64,000 bases of DNA from Sciscionella sediminilitoris. Its GTDB lineage: Bacteria > Actinomycetota > Actinomycetes > Mycobacteriales > Pseudonocardiaceae. The position numbers were made by a program, and so were the translations under genes. Of this stretch, positions 32,815 through 41,657 are shown piece after piece (position 1 is the stretch's first letter; the number at the start of each line of letters is the position of its first letter). The DNA is taken from NCBI RefSeq assembly GCF_000737195.2, contig NZ_JALM01000073.1, positions 1 through 64,000 on the forward strand. Direction: 5' to 3'. The notes below the pieces were generated by a model. That model saw only the letters and a list, made by a program, of their open reading frames with translations, searched no databases and was not told the DNA's origin.

Positions 32815-32829
32815 GTTCATTCGGTGAAC
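32815..32829. promoter_or_regulatory. Candidate ROK operator
   Basis: GTTCATTCGGTGAAC: perfect 5-base arms GTTCA/TGAAC around TTCGG, followed by a further GAAC. It lies 13 bases upstream of the ROK start and 46 bases upstream of the ABC ATPase start, placed to control both divergent genes. Confidence 0.5.
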
Positions 32830-32875
32830 GAACAAAACCTGGCGCATCCGGTGGGTCACGGGTAGGAAAGCGCGC

Positions 32876-33961
32876 ATGGCAGAGGTGGCATACGTCGAAG
32901 CGTCCAGGGTGTACCCCGGCAATCCGCCCGTTCGCGCGGTGGACAAACTGAGCCTGCAGATCAACGACGGCGAATTCCTCGTGCTCGTCGGCCCCTCCGG
33001 ATCGGGGAAGTCGACCGCGCTGCGCATGCTCGCCGGGCTCGAGGAGGTCAACGAGGGCAGCATCACCATCGGTGGCCGGGATGTCACCAAGGTGCAGCCC
33101 AAGGACCGGGACATCGCCATGGTGTTCCAGTCCTACGCGCTCTATCCGCACATGACCGTCGCGGAGAACATGGGTTTCGCGCTGCGGCTCAAGCGGGTGG
33201 CCAAGGCGACGGTCGCGGAGAAGGTTCGCGAGGCCGCCGAGATGCTCGACCTGACCGCCTACCTGGACCGCAAACCGAAGGCGCTCTCCGGCGGGCAGCG
33301 GCAGCGGGTCGCGATGGGGCGCGCGATCGTGCGCGAACCGAGCGTCTTCCTGATGGACGAGCCACTGTCCAATTTGGACGCCAAACTGCGGGTGGAGACC
33401 CGGGCCAACATCGCCGCGCTGCAGCAGCGGCTCGGCACCACGACCATCTACGTCACCCACGACCAGGTCGAGGCGATGACCATGGGGCACCGGGTCGCGG
33501 TGCTCAAGGACGGACTGCTGCAACAGTGCGCCTCGCCCCGCGAGCTCTACGAGCGCCCGGAGAACGCCTTCGTCGCCGGCTTCATCGGGTCACCGAGTAT
33601 GAACCTGGTCACCGCAAGCGTTTCCGCGGACGGTGCGCACCTCGGCGGCCTCGACATCCCGCTGCTGCGCGGAGTGGAGACCGGAGCGCGCGCTCAGGTC
33701 ACCCTCGGCCTGCGGCCCGAATCGCTGCGCCTGGTCGGTGCGGACGAGCCGGGCGCGGAACTGTCCGTGGAACTGGTGGAAGAGCTGGGCGCGGACGCCT
33801 ACCTGCATGGCACCGTGGCCGGGGACAGCAACCAGCGCCTCGTGGTGCGGGTGGACGGGCGCACCCCGCCGCGGCTCGGGGAAAAGGTGCGGATCGGAGT
33901 GAATGCGGCGGATCAGGCGCACGTGTTCGACCCGGAAACAGGGCTCCGTATCAGCGATTGA
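32876..33961 (+). CDS. MsmK/UgpC-type sugar ABC transporter ATPase (orphan)
   Basis: 361 residues. Walker A GPSGSGKST (residues 39-47), Q loop MVFQSYALYPHMTV, signature LSGGQRQRVAMGRAIV, Walker B VFLMDEPLSNLDAKLR and H loop TIYVTHDQVEA are intact. The C-terminal TOBE/OB-fold regulatory domain (about residues 240-361; LGLRPESLRLV) marks the CUT1 family of carbohydrate importers. No permease or binding-protein gene is nearby, so it probably serves several importers, as MsiK does in Streptomyces. The divergent ROK repressor fits sugar control. Confidence 0.93.
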   Translation: MAEVAYVEASRVYPGNPPVRAVDKLSLQINDGEFLVLVGPSGSGKSTALRMLAGLEEVNEGSITIGGRDVTKVQPKDRDIAMVFQSYALYPHMTVAENMGFALRLKRVAKATVAEKVREAAEMLDLTAYLDRKPKALSGGQRQRVAMGRAIVREPSVFLMDEPLSNLDAKLRVETRANIAALQQRLGTTTIYVTHDQVEAMTMGHRVAVLKDGLLQQCASPRELYERPENAFVAGFIGSPSMNLVTASVSADGAHLGGLDIPLLRGVETGARAQVTLGLRPESLRLVGADEPGAELSVELVEELGADAYLHGTVAGDSNQRLVVRVDGRTPPRLGEKVRIGVNAADQAHVFDPETGLRISD

Positions 33962-33980
33962 GCCGGTATGCTCGGATGAC

Positions 33981-36900
33981 ATGAGTGCTCAGCGGGTTCC
34001 CGGGTTCTGTACGCTCTGTAAATCGCACTGTGGTTCGGTTTCCGTGGTGGACGGGGATCGGCTGCTCGCCGTGGAACCGCTTTCCGGGCACCCGACCGGC
34101 GGCGCGCTGTGCGCCAAGGGAAGGGCGATGCCGGAGCTGGTGGCCAGCCCGGAGCGGCTGCTGCATCCGATGCGGCGCACCAATCCCAAGGACGCCGAGG
34201 ATCCCGGCTGGGTGCGGATCGGCTGGGACGAGGCACTGGACGAGATCGCCGGGCGGCTCACCGCGTTCGCCGCGGAATCCGGACCGGAGTCGGTCGCGTT
34301 CGCGGTGACCACCCCGAGCGGAACCCCGATGGTGGACGGGCACGAGTGGGTCAACCGCCTGGTGCGCTATTACGGCAGCCCGAACATCATCTATGCCACG
34401 GAGATCTGCGGCTGGCACAAGAATTTCGCGCACGCCTTCACCTTCGGCAAGGGAATCGGCACCCCGGACTACCGGCAGGCCGAGCTGATCGTGCTGTGGG
34501 GGCACAATCCGGCGCGCACCTGGCTGGCGCAGGCGAGCGCGATCGCCGAGGCCCGCAAGGACGGGGCCACCGTCGTGGTCATCGACCCGAAACGAGCCGG
34601 AAGCGGGCAGCAGGCGGACACCTGGATGCGGATCCGGCCGGGCACCGACGGGGCGCTCGCGCTCGGCGTGATCAACCAGCTGATCCAGCACGAGGGCTAC
34701 GACGAGGAATTCGTGCGCGGCTGGACCAACGCGCCGATGCTGGTGGACGAGGACGGCGAGCTCCTCGGCGCGGACGGGGAATTCCTGGTGTGGGACACCA
34801 CGACCGATTCCCCGCGCGGCTATGACACCGCCTATCCGCTCGCCGAACCGCGGAACGTGGCCCTGCGCGGCACGTACCGGCTGCCGGACGGCCGGACCGC
34901 GCGCCCGGTCTTCGAGCTGCTCGCCGAGCAGGCGGGCGAATGGAACCTGGACCGGGTCGCCGAGATCACCTGGCTGGAACCGGCCGAGATCGCGGATTTC
35001 TACGCATTGCTGACCAAACATCAACGGGTCACCTACTACACCTGGACCGGGGTCGGCCAGCACACCAACGCGACCCAGACCGAACGCGCCATGGGCGTGC
35101 TGTACGCGCTGCTCGGCAACTACGACCGCAGCGGCGGTATCCGGTGGTTCGACAAACTCGCGCAGAATCCGCTCGGGCCGTTCTCCATCCTCGGGCCGGA
35201 GCAGCGGGAGAAAACCCTCGGCAAGGCCGAGATGCCGCTCGGCCCGCCGGCGCAGGGCAATGTGACCGCGCGGGATTTCCGCCGTGCCGCGCTTTCCGGG
35301 CAGCCGTACCCGGTGCGCGCGCTGATCGGTTTCGGCGCGAACATGGTGGTCTCCCAGGGTGACGCGGACGAGAACCGGGAAGCCTTGCGGGCACTGGAAT
35401 TCCAGGTGCAGTGCGATATGTTCGTGAACCCGACCGCGGCGACGGCGGACATCCTGTTGCCGGTGTGCGCGCCCCCGGAACGCGAGGGCCTGCTGATCGG
35501 TTTCGACAACAGTGCCGCGGGTGAGGAACACGTGCAGCTGAGGCCCAGAATGGTGCCACCGGCCGGGGAATCGCGTTCGGACTACGAGATCGTGCTCGGC
35601 CTCGCGGACCGGCTCGGGTTGCGCGCGGAGTTCTTCGACGGGGACCTGGACGCGGGCTGGAACCACCAGCTCGCCCCGCTCGGGCTCACCGTCGACCAGC
35701 TGCGCGCGCAACCCGAGGGGGTGCGGATCCCTATCGAGCAGCACGAGCGCAAGTACGCCACCGAGGCCGCGGACGGGACGGTGACCGGATTCGCCACCCG
35801 CACCCGCCGCGTGGAGCTGTACGCCACGATCCTGCGTGAACACGGCCAGCCCGCGCTGCCCACTTTCACCGAGCCGGACGAGGTGGCTCCCGGGGATGCG
35901 GAATTCCCGTTCGTGCTCACCACCGCGAAGAACGGTCACTACACGCATTCCTCGTTGCGCAGGCTCGCCTCGCTGCGGCGGCGCTCGCCCGATCCCGCGC
36001 TGGAGATCCACCCGGAACTCGCCGCGGCGCGCGGGCTCGCCGAAGGGGACTGGGCGATCGTGCGCACCCCGGACGGACAGGCGCGGCTGCGGGTCCGGTT
36101 CGACGAGAACTTGCACGAGCGAGTGGCCATCGCCGAACACGGCTGGTGGGACGATCGGCCGGTGGCGGCGAGCCCGGGACTGGCCGCGCTCGGGGACCGG
36201 ACGAGCAACATCAACGCCGCGCTCTCGGACCGTCGCCGGGATCCGGTCAGCGGATCGGTCCCGTTGCGCGCGGCCGCCTGCGATATCCGCCGCGACGACC
36301 AGACCTCGGCGGGGAACTGGTCCGGCTGGCGCGAATTCCGGGTCACCGCGCGGGTCCGCACCGAGGTGGGTGCGCTTTCGCTGACCCTGCAACCGGTCGA
36401 CGGCGGTGCCGTGCCGCAGTTCCGCCCAGGCCAGCACATCCAGGTGCACGCTCCGGAACTCGGGACGCAGCGGGCGTACTCGCTCACCAACGCCTACGAC
36501 TCCGGCTCGCTGCGCATCCTGGTCAAGCACATCGGCGGCCGGATGTCGGCGCACCTGCACGAATCCGCGCCGGAGATCCTCGAACTCAAGGCACCTTCGG
36601 GCACCTTCACCCTGCCGTTCGGCGGGGACCGGCCGGTGCTGTGCATCGGCGGCGGGATCGGGGTGACACCGTTCCTGGGTTACCTGGAATCGCTGGCCTC
36701 CGGGGCCGCCGCGCCACCGGATGTGCGCGTGGTCTACACCCGCAGGAACGAGGAGGGCGCGGCGCCGATCGCCGAACGCCTGCGCGAGCTCGCCGCCCGG
36801 GTGCCACAGGCGCGGGTGCTCGAATACCACACCGGCGCGGGGAATCCCCGGTTCGGTGTCACCGAGCTCGAACCGGAGTTCCTGGCGCGCAAGCCCGTGG

Positions 36901-37277
36901 TCTACCTGTGCGGGCCCGCGGCGATGATGAACGAGCTCACCGAGCAGTTCCACGCGGCCGGGCTGGACCGGTTCGACATCTTCAGCGAGGAGTTCTTCAC
37001 CGAGGTGGAGATCCCGGAAACGCTCGTCCCCGCCACGGTCCGGTTCACCCGCAGTGGCCGGGAACTGCGCTGGACCAAGGAATCCGGCACCCTGCTGGAC
37101 GCCGCGGAGGCGGCCGGCATCGCGCTGCCGAGCGGATGCCGCACCGGGGCCTGTGAATCCTGCCGGATCACGGTGCGTGGCGGCGAGTTCGCCCATCTGT
37201 CCACTGTGGACAACGAACCGGGGAGTTGCCTGAGCTGCCAGGCGATTCCGCTCTCCGACCTGGAGATCGACGCCTGA
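33981..37277 (+). CDS. Molybdopterin oxidoreductase fused to flavin reductase and [2Fe-2S] ferredoxin
   Basis: 1098 residues in three modules. Residues 1-740 are a DMSO-reductase-family Mo-bisMGD subunit: a 4Fe-4S motif with Cys10, Cys13, Cys17 and Cys44, a candidate molybdenum ligand Cys143 in YATEICGWH, LIVLWGHNPARTW, and the dinucleotide-binding C-terminal domain with TTAKNGHYTHSS. Residues about 800-1000 are a ferredoxin-NADP reductase module: RAYSLTN (FAD contact), GGGIGVTPFLGYL (NAD(P) site) and YLCGPAAMM. Residues about 1015-1098 are a plant-type ferredoxin with CRTGACESC (Cys1053, 1058, 1061) and Cys1086. It could thus reduce its substrate directly with NAD(P)H. Nitrate and N- or S-oxides are possible substrates; none can be chosen. 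The stretch around 740-800 is a linker. Confidence 0.88.
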   Translation: MSAQRVPGFCTLCKSHCGSVSVVDGDRLLAVEPLSGHPTGGALCAKGRAMPELVASPERLLHPMRRTNPKDAEDPGWVRIGWDEALDEIAGRLTAFAAESGPESVAFAVTTPSGTPMVDGHEWVNRLVRYYGSPNIIYATEICGWHKNFAHAFTFGKGIGTPDYRQAELIVLWGHNPARTWLAQASAIAEARKDGATVVVIDPKRAGSGQQADTWMRIRPGTDGALALGVINQLIQHEGYDEEFVRGWTNAPMLVDEDGELLGADGEFLVWDTTTDSPRGYDTAYPLAEPRNVALRGTYRLPDGRTARPVFELLAEQAGEWNLDRVAEITWLEPAEIADFYALLTKHQRVTYYTWTGVGQHTNATQTERAMGVLYALLGNYDRSGGIRWFDKLAQNPLGPFSILGPEQREKTLGKAEMPLGPPAQGNVTARDFRRAALSGQPYPVRALIGFGANMVVSQGDADENREALRALEFQVQCDMFVNPTAATADILLPVCAPPEREGLLIGFDNSAAGEEHVQLRPRMVPPAGESRSDYEIVLGLADRLGLRAEFFDGDLDAGWNHQLAPLGLTVDQLRAQPEGVRIPIEQHERKYATEAADGTVTGFATRTRRVELYATILREHGQPALPTFTEPDEVAPGDAEFPFVLTTAKNGHYTHSSLRRLASLRRRSPDPALEIHPELAAARGLAEGDWAIVRTPDGQARLRVRFDENLHERVAIAEHGWWDDRPVAASPGLAALGDRTSNINAALSDRRRDPVSGSVPLRAAACDIRRDDQTSAGNWSGWREFRVTARVRTEVGALSLTLQPVDGGAVPQFRPGQHIQVHAPELGTQRAYSLTNAYDSGSLRILVKHIGGRMSAHLHESAPEILELKAPSGTFTLPFGGDRPVLCIGGGIGVTPFLGYLESLASGAAAPPDVRVVYTRRNEEGAAPIAERLRELAARVPQARVLEYHTGAGNPRFGVTELEPEFLARKPVVYLCGPAAMMNELTEQFHAAGLDRFDIFSEEFFTEVEIPETLVPATVRFTRSGRELRWTKESGTLLDAAEAAGIALPSGCRTGACESCRITVRGGEFAHLSTVDNEPGSCLSCQAIPLSDLEIDA

Positions 37278-37363
37278 GTATAGGCAGAATGTTCGTGTTG
37301 TGCGGGTGTTCTGTGCACATTGCCCGTTGAGTGGGGTGACCGGGGCGAGGATGGTTTCCCGGC

Positions 37364-38584
37364 ATGACTCAACGCCACAGTGACGTGACGCGCAGGGATC
37401 TGACCCGCAGGACGATGCTCACCGGGGCCGCGGCCGGTCTGGCCGGTGCCGCCGTGAGCTCCACCGCGAACGCGGCCCAGGAGGTACCGCCGCCGAAGGC
37501 CCGCCCACGGGCGCGGGAACTGGGGATCCGGGTCGGATCACGGGAAACCGGGAAGCACAACGCGATCACCGATGTGGACGGGGTCCGGGTCGGGCACACC
37601 ACGCTGATCTCCGGACAGGGGGACGAGGCGGTGCGCACCGGGGTCACCATGCTGGTGCCGCACAACGGAAATCCGTTCGAGGACGTGATCCCGGCCGGGT
37701 TCCACTGGCTCAACGGCAACGGGGAGATGACCGGAACCGCGTGGCTGCGGGAGTCGGGGCTGCTGTCCTCGCCGGTCGGGATCACCAACACCGGCAGCGT
37801 CAGGGTGGTGCGCGATGCGCTCTACGCGCTGCAGGCCGAGGAAGGAAAGCAGAGCTGGTCGCTGCCCGTGGTCGCGGAAACCTGGGACGGCAAACTCAAC
37901 GACACTGACGGCCAGCACGTCACGACCGCGCACGCGCGGGCCGCGTACCGTTCCGCGCGATCGGGACCGGTCGCCGAGGGCAATGTCGGTGGTGGGACCG
38001 GGATGATCTGTCACGGTTTCAAGGGCGGCATCGGCACCTCCTCGCGGGTGCTGGACGGCGCGGACGGTGGCTGGACGGTCGGGGTGCTCGTGCAGGCCAA
38101 TCACGGCAAACGCCCGCGGCTGACCGTGCAAGGGGTTCCGGTCGGCGAGCACATCGGCGCGGATGTCGTTCCACTGCCCGGAGAAGCGCAGCAGGGCGCG
38201 GGATCGATCATCACCCTCGTCGCGACGAATGCGCCGCTTTCCGCGCAGCAGTGCGATCGGCTCGCGCAACGCACCGCGCTCGGGATCGGGCGCACCGGCG
38301 GCGCCGGGGAGAACGGCAGCGGGGACGGCACGCTCGCGTTCTCCACCGCCGCGGCGGGCCGGATCCCGGCTTCGCTGGACGGGCCCCCGAGCGCGTACAC
38401 CGTGGAACAGTTGCCGAACTCCGCGGTCGATCCGCTGTTCTACGCGGTCGTGGAAGCCACCGAGGAAGCCATCCTGAACGCGATGCTCGCCGCGCGCACG
38501 ATGACCGGATTCCGTGGTGCCACCGCGTACGAGCTGCCGGACGACAAACTCCTGGACACGCTCGCGAAATACAACCGGCGCTAG
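37364..38584 (+). CDS. Tat-exported P1-family aminopeptidase (DmpA/BapA-like)
   Basis: 406 residues. It begins with a twin-arginine signal (TRRDLTRRTMLTGAAAGLAGAAVSSTANA, likely cut near residue 38), so it is exported folded. The mature part is a peptidase family S58/P1 enzyme that cleaves itself into two chains; the cleavage site is in QQGAG|SIITLVATNAPL, leaving Ser281 as N-terminal nucleophile, with NVGGGTGMICHGFKGGIGTSS as the typical upstream glycine-rich motif. Such enzymes release N-terminal L- or beta-amino acids. It stands alone 86 bases after the molybdoenzyme. Its stop codon shares the CTAG with the convergent nucleotidyltransferase gene. Confidence 0.92.
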   Translation: MTQRHSDVTRRDLTRRTMLTGAAAGLAGAAVSSTANAAQEVPPPKARPRARELGIRVGSRETGKHNAITDVDGVRVGHTTLISGQGDEAVRTGVTMLVPHNGNPFEDVIPAGFHWLNGNGEMTGTAWLRESGLLSSPVGITNTGSVRVVRDALYALQAEEGKQSWSLPVVAETWDGKLNDTDGQHVTTAHARAAYRSARSGPVAEGNVGGGTGMICHGFKGGIGTSSRVLDGADGGWTVGVLVQANHGKRPRLTVQGVPVGEHIGADVVPLPGEAQQGAGSIITLVATNAPLSAQQCDRLAQRTALGIGRTGGAGENGSGDGTLAFSTAAAGRIPASLDGPPSAYTVEQLPNSAVDPLFYAVVEATEEAILNAMLAARTMTGFRGATAYELPDDKLLDTLAKYNRR

Positions 38585-39330
38585 ATCCCGGCCGCTTTCG
38601 CGCAGAGTGCGCGCGCGGCGTCCACGGTTTCGGTCAGGTTTCCCGGAACCGCGGCGCCGCACAGCTCGTCGATCCCGCTCAGTCCGGCCCTGGTGAGCAG
38701 GGTTTTCTCGTTGGTGACCCATTCCCCGCGCGCGGCGAGCACCGCGTGCGCGGACTGGCTCGCCGCCTGTGCCAGCAGCCCGAGGCACTGGGCGAGCCTG
38801 CCGTACGGTGCGTGGTTGGAACGGGCGTAGGTGAACAGCAGATCCGCGCTGCCCCACCACACCTTCGGCGCGTTCTCCCGCAGCGGTTCGGGGTAGACCG
38901 GTCGCGGAAGTTCACCGCGCAGCACCTTGTTGATCGCGAGCTCGCCGACGACCAGATAGGACGGGATCCCGGCGAGGTGGAACAGCAGCGGTTCGATGTG
39001 GAACCGTCCGGCTTCCGCTTTCCCCAGTTCGCGCTCCACCACGTCGAGATCGCGGTAGTGCACATCCACCTGGCGTCCCTCGGGTTGCACCCAGGCGCCG
39101 CCGTTGAACACGCCGCCGCCCCAGCCGCCGAGTTCGGAGACCTCGCCGGGCCAGCCGAGCGCGCGCAGGTGTTCCGGATCGAACTCGCCCCGGTAGTAGA
39201 TCGCCAGATCCCAGTCGCTGTCCGGGCGATGGGTGCCCTGCGCCCGGGAACCACCGAGGGTGACCGCTTCCACGAGGGGCAGCCCGGCCAGTTGCCCGGC
39301 GATTCGTTCCAGGAATCCGTTCTCGTCCAT
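38581..39330 (-). CDS. Nucleotidyltransferase-domain protein (minimal NTase)
   Basis: 249 residues. The nucleotidyltransferase hallmark is TLGGSRAQGTHRPDSDWDLAIYY (about residues 23-46): GS followed by DxD, with a third acidic residue later in VDVHYRDLD. The C-terminal half is helical (ADLLFTYARSNHAPYGRLAQCLGLLAQAAS), like aminoglycoside nucleotidyltransferase and DUF4037-type proteins. It may nucleotidylate a small molecule such as an aminoglycoside, or a protein; the substrate is not deducible. ATG 39330 is chosen because the NTase fold starts close behind it. It has no strong ribosome-binding site, so leaderless translation is possible. Confidence 0.82.
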   Translation of the reverse strand: MDENGFLERIAGQLAGLPLVEAVTLGGSRAQGTHRPDSDWDLAIYYRGEFDPEHLRALGWPGEVSELGGWGGGVFNGGAWVQPEGRQVDVHYRDLDVVERELGKAEAGRFHIEPLLFHLAGIPSYLVVGELAINKVLRGELPRPVYPEPLRENAPKVWWGSADLLFTYARSNHAPYGRLAQCLGLLAQAASQSAHAVLAARGEWVTNEKTLLTRAGLSGIDELCGAAVPGNLTETVDAARALCAKAAGI

Positions 39331-39394
39331 GCGGAGATCGTGACACGGGATGGCAACCGGTTTGTTGCCGCGGCGACGGCTTGATCGTGTTCTA

Positions 39395-39679
39395 ATGAGC
39401 GGCATGGAACGAGCCGTCGCGCCGACGATCCGGGGCCGCTGCCTACGCGCGGCGCGAAGGGATGTGGTGATCGGCGCGATCGTGCTGATCATGGGCATCG
39501 TCCTGGTGATCGCGAATCCGGTCTGGTCCTCGGGTGTGGTCGCGCTGTGCGGGGTCGCGGTGCTGCTGAACGGGCTCGCGCACCATGTGCTCGGGGAACG
39601 GGGCGCGAAGGCCGCGCGGGCCGTCGCCTGGCTCGCGGTGCTCACCGCCGCGGTGTTCGCGGTGCTCTACCTGATCTGA
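39395..39679 (+). CDS. Small two- or three-helix membrane protein
   Basis: 94 residues, not recognised. A basic N-terminus (RGRCLRAARRD) precedes VVIGAIVLIMGIVLVIA, then VVALCGVAVLLNGLAHHVLG and AVAWLAVLTAAVFAVLYLI. It has no charged catalytic residues. The start is ATG 39395, or ATG 39404 nine bases later; no good ribosome-binding site is present and the message may be leaderless. It is divergent from the nucleotidyltransferase by 64 bases and its last 13 bases overlap the end of the convergent FAD monooxygenase gene. Confidence 0.6.
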   Translation: MSGMERAVAPTIRGRCLRAARRDVVIGAIVLIMGIVLVIANPVWSSGVVALCGVAVLLNGLAHHVLGERGAKAARAVAWLAVLTAAVFAVLYLI

Positions 39680-40818
39680 TCGGTGCCCGCCGGGATCGCG
39701 CGTGCGGCACGCAGCCGCGCATCGGCGAACCTCCTCGATCGGCCGAGTACCCGTAGCAGGGCGGCGCGTGGCCGGTCGGCGAGGTCGTTGAGCCGGCCGA
39801 CCCGATAGGAGAACCGCTGGGTGCGGGCAATGAGCGGGCGCTCCCGCGTTTCCCACTGGCGGAGCCGGTTCTCCAGGGTTCCCGCACCGTGGGTGACCGA
39901 ATGGGCGAGCCCGGCCGCGGCCAGCATCGCGCAGCCACCGCCCTGCCCCAGATACGGCGGCTGGGCATGCGCGGCGTCGCCGAGGATCGCCACCCTGCCC
40001 GCGGACCAGGAACGCAGGTCGAGGCATTCGAACTCGTCCCATCGTGGTGCGGCGCCCAGTTCTCGCAGCAGCGGTTCCGCCTGCGGGAACGCGGAGATCC
40101 ACGGCTGTTGCGGTACCGGATCCCCGATGGCCGCGGCATCGTCTTCCGGGCAGACCAGCGCGATGTACAGATCGGTGGCGCTGCTGGGGGTGTAGAGCAG
40201 GAAGCGGTTGCCGGACAGGAATTCGATGTAGTCCTCGGCGTCTTGTTCGGGAACCAGTCCCGGGGTGCGCGGGATCAGGAAGCGGGCGCAGCGCTGGCCG
40301 AGCGCCCGCCTGCCGCGCAGCAGGCCGAGCCCGTCGCGCAACCGGGAACCGGCGCCGTCCGCGGCCACCACGAGATCGGCGTGATGCCGGGTGCCGTCGG
40401 CGAGTTCGAGCACCCCGGAGGGATCGGCGCGGACCGCGGCCGAACCGGTCACGATCCGCACCCCGGCCGTGCGCGCGGCGCCGAGCAGGGCGTTGATGAG
40501 CCGTTCGCGCAGCACCGTGAGCACCTCGACGCCGCCGGGCCGGTTGATCGGGATCCGGCTGAGCACCCGGTCGCGGTGGTCGCGGGTCTGGATGAAACCG
40601 CCGTGGTGGGCGCCGTCCACGGTTTGTTCCAGGACCCCGAGCTGGGCGAGCACGGCGAGTCCGTTGCTCCACAGGTAGATCCCGGAACCGAAGGCGCGCA
40701 AGGATTCCTCGCGTTCGTGCAGCCGGACGGACCAGCCGCGGCGGGCGAGCGCGGCCGCGGCGGTGAGGCCGCCGATACCGCCGCCGGCGATCTCGGCATG
40801 GCCGGTGTGTGCGGGCAT
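39667..40818 (-). CDS. FAD-dependent monooxygenase (PHBH/PqsH-like fold)
   Basis: 383 residues. Class A flavoprotein monooxygenase that hydroxylates aromatic or heteroaromatic compounds using NAD(P)H and oxygen. The FAD motif GGGIGG is at residues 12-17 (EIAGGGIGGLTAAAALARRG), the DG motif is VVAADGAGSRLRDGLGL, and the GD motif RVAILGDAAHAQPPYLGQGG. It is divergent from a MarR regulator that is followed by a Hod-like dioxygenase. Hydroxylation at C3 of a 4-quinolone by such an enzyme would make exactly the substrate of Hod/AqdC, so a two-step quinolone pathway is plausible but inferred. The gene ends within the end of the convergent small membrane gene. Confidence 0.9.
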   Translation of the reverse strand: MPAHTGHAEIAGGGIGGLTAAAALARRGWSVRLHEREESLRAFGSGIYLWSNGLAVLAQLGVLEQTVDGAHHGGFIQTRDHRDRVLSRIPINRPGGVEVLTVLRERLINALLGAARTAGVRIVTGSAAVRADPSGVLELADGTRHHADLVVAADGAGSRLRDGLGLLRGRRALGQRCARFLIPRTPGLVPEQDAEDYIEFLSGNRFLLYTPSSATDLYIALVCPEDDAAAIGDPVPQQPWISAFPQAEPLLRELGAAPRWDEFECLDLRSWSAGRVAILGDAAHAQPPYLGQGGGCAMLAAAGLAHSVTHGAGTLENRLRQWETRERPLIARTQRFSYRVGRLNDLADRPRAALLRVLGRSRRFADARLRAARAIPAGTDQIR

Positions 40819-40975
40819 GTGTCGTCCATGGAGGTGCTGCCCCGCCCGGACGCGACGGGGGAACGGATTCGGCCCGGAACCGGGCGGCGGCCCTGCCGGC
40901 CACGCGCACCGCCTCCGCCAGGTCGCATCGGGTGACCTGGGACGACGCCGAGCAGAATACGACCGGTCGAGTTAT

Positions 40976-40987
40976 ATAGCAAGCTAT
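40976..40987. promoter_or_regulatory. Candidate MarR operator
   Basis: ATAGCAAGCTAT: perfect 5-base arms around AA in the 215-base divergent gap between the FAD monooxygenase and MarR genes, about 46 bases before the MarR start. The gap is otherwise notably A/T-rich here (TTATATAGC, GTTTGCTAAGG), as expected for a promoter. A related TATAGCAA word recurs at 43160-43167 before the mce-locus TetR gene. Confidence 0.45.
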
Positions 40988-41033
40988 GTACCAGGTTTGC
41001 TAAGGTTTCCCCTGGTCAGGATGCCGATACCGG

Positions 41034-41528
41034 ATGGAGCGGACGGTGGCGGAGCAAACCGGACAGGACCCGATCGATCCCGCCATGGCCGTCGAATGGG
41101 CCGAGGCCTGCAACGGCATCTACCGCGTGCTCAAACGCGGGCGGGGCACCGTCGGGCGCGATGGCGCGGGAGTGAACCTGACCGAGTCCCAGGTGGCGAT
41201 GCTCGAATCGGTCGCCAAATCCGGTCCGCTGCCGGTCGGCGAGATCGCCCAGTCGGCGGGGCTCGCGCAGCCGACCGTGACCCGCATGCTCAACACGCTG
41301 GAGAACCGGGAGATCGTCCGGCGGGTGCCGAGCGCGCGCGATGACCGGGTCGTCCTCGTCGAACTCACCACGCAGGGTGCGCGGCTGTGGCAGGAAAAAC
41401 ACGCGCTGCTGCGTGAATTCCAGCGGGATGCGCTGCAGCGGTTCGCCCCGGAACGCAGGCCCGAGGTCGTGGCCATGCTCGGCGAACTCGTCCGCATCAT
41501 CGAGGACCAGATCGGCGGGCGCGATTAA
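41034..41528 (+). CDS. MarR-family transcriptional regulator
   Basis: 164 residues. N-terminal dimer helix (EWAEACNGIYRVLKRGRG), then the winged helix LTESQVAMLESVAKSGPLPVGEIAQSAGLAQPTVTRMLNTLENREIVRRV, the wing SARDDRVVLVELTTQGARLW, and the C-terminal dimer helices. It is flanked by the divergent FAD monooxygenase and the downstream Hod-like dioxygenase (129 bases away), so it most likely represses both and responds to their aromatic substrate. A palindromic site lies in the divergent gap. GTG at 41046 is an alternative start. Confidence 0.92.
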   Translation: MERTVAEQTGQDPIDPAMAVEWAEACNGIYRVLKRGRGTVGRDGAGVNLTESQVAMLESVAKSGPLPVGEIAQSAGLAQPTVTRMLNTLENREIVRRVPSARDDRVVLVELTTQGARLWQEKHALLREFQRDALQRFAPERRPEVVAMLGELVRIIEDQIGGRD

Positions 41529-41535
41529 CGAATTC

Positions 41536-41564
41536 TTGACGATCGCCAGCAATGCGACATACCG
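41536..41564 (+). promoter_or_regulatory. Possible promoter of the dioxygenase gene
   Basis: TTGACG at 41536-41541 is a good -35 element; 16-17 bases later the sequence reads CATACC/ATACCG, a partial -10 match. It lies just after the MarR stop and would give the dioxygenase gene its own transcript of about 85 leader bases. Confidence 0.35.
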
Positions 41565-41625
41565 TGGCCGCGGCCGACGACATTGTTCCGTATTTCCGGG
41601 GAGTGCCTGCCGTGCTCCCGGCCCG

Positions 41626-41639
41626 GTCCCGTTCGGGAC
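41626..41639. promoter_or_regulatory. Perfect 14-base palindrome before dioxygenase start
   Basis: GTCCCG-TT-CGGGAC ends 18 bases before ATG 41658. It could be an operator or a leader hairpin; on RNA the stem would be only 6 bp with a 2-base loop, so a protein-binding site is somewhat more likely. Confidence 0.4.
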
Positions 41640-41657
41640 GGAAAGGACCCCAGGAAC

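Noticed and set aside
33951-37196. Very long open frame (over 1000 codons) antisense to the molybdoenzyme
   Set aside because: It mirrors the codon structure of the plus-strand gene, has no recognisable domain and is expected in high-GC DNA where antisense stops are rare.
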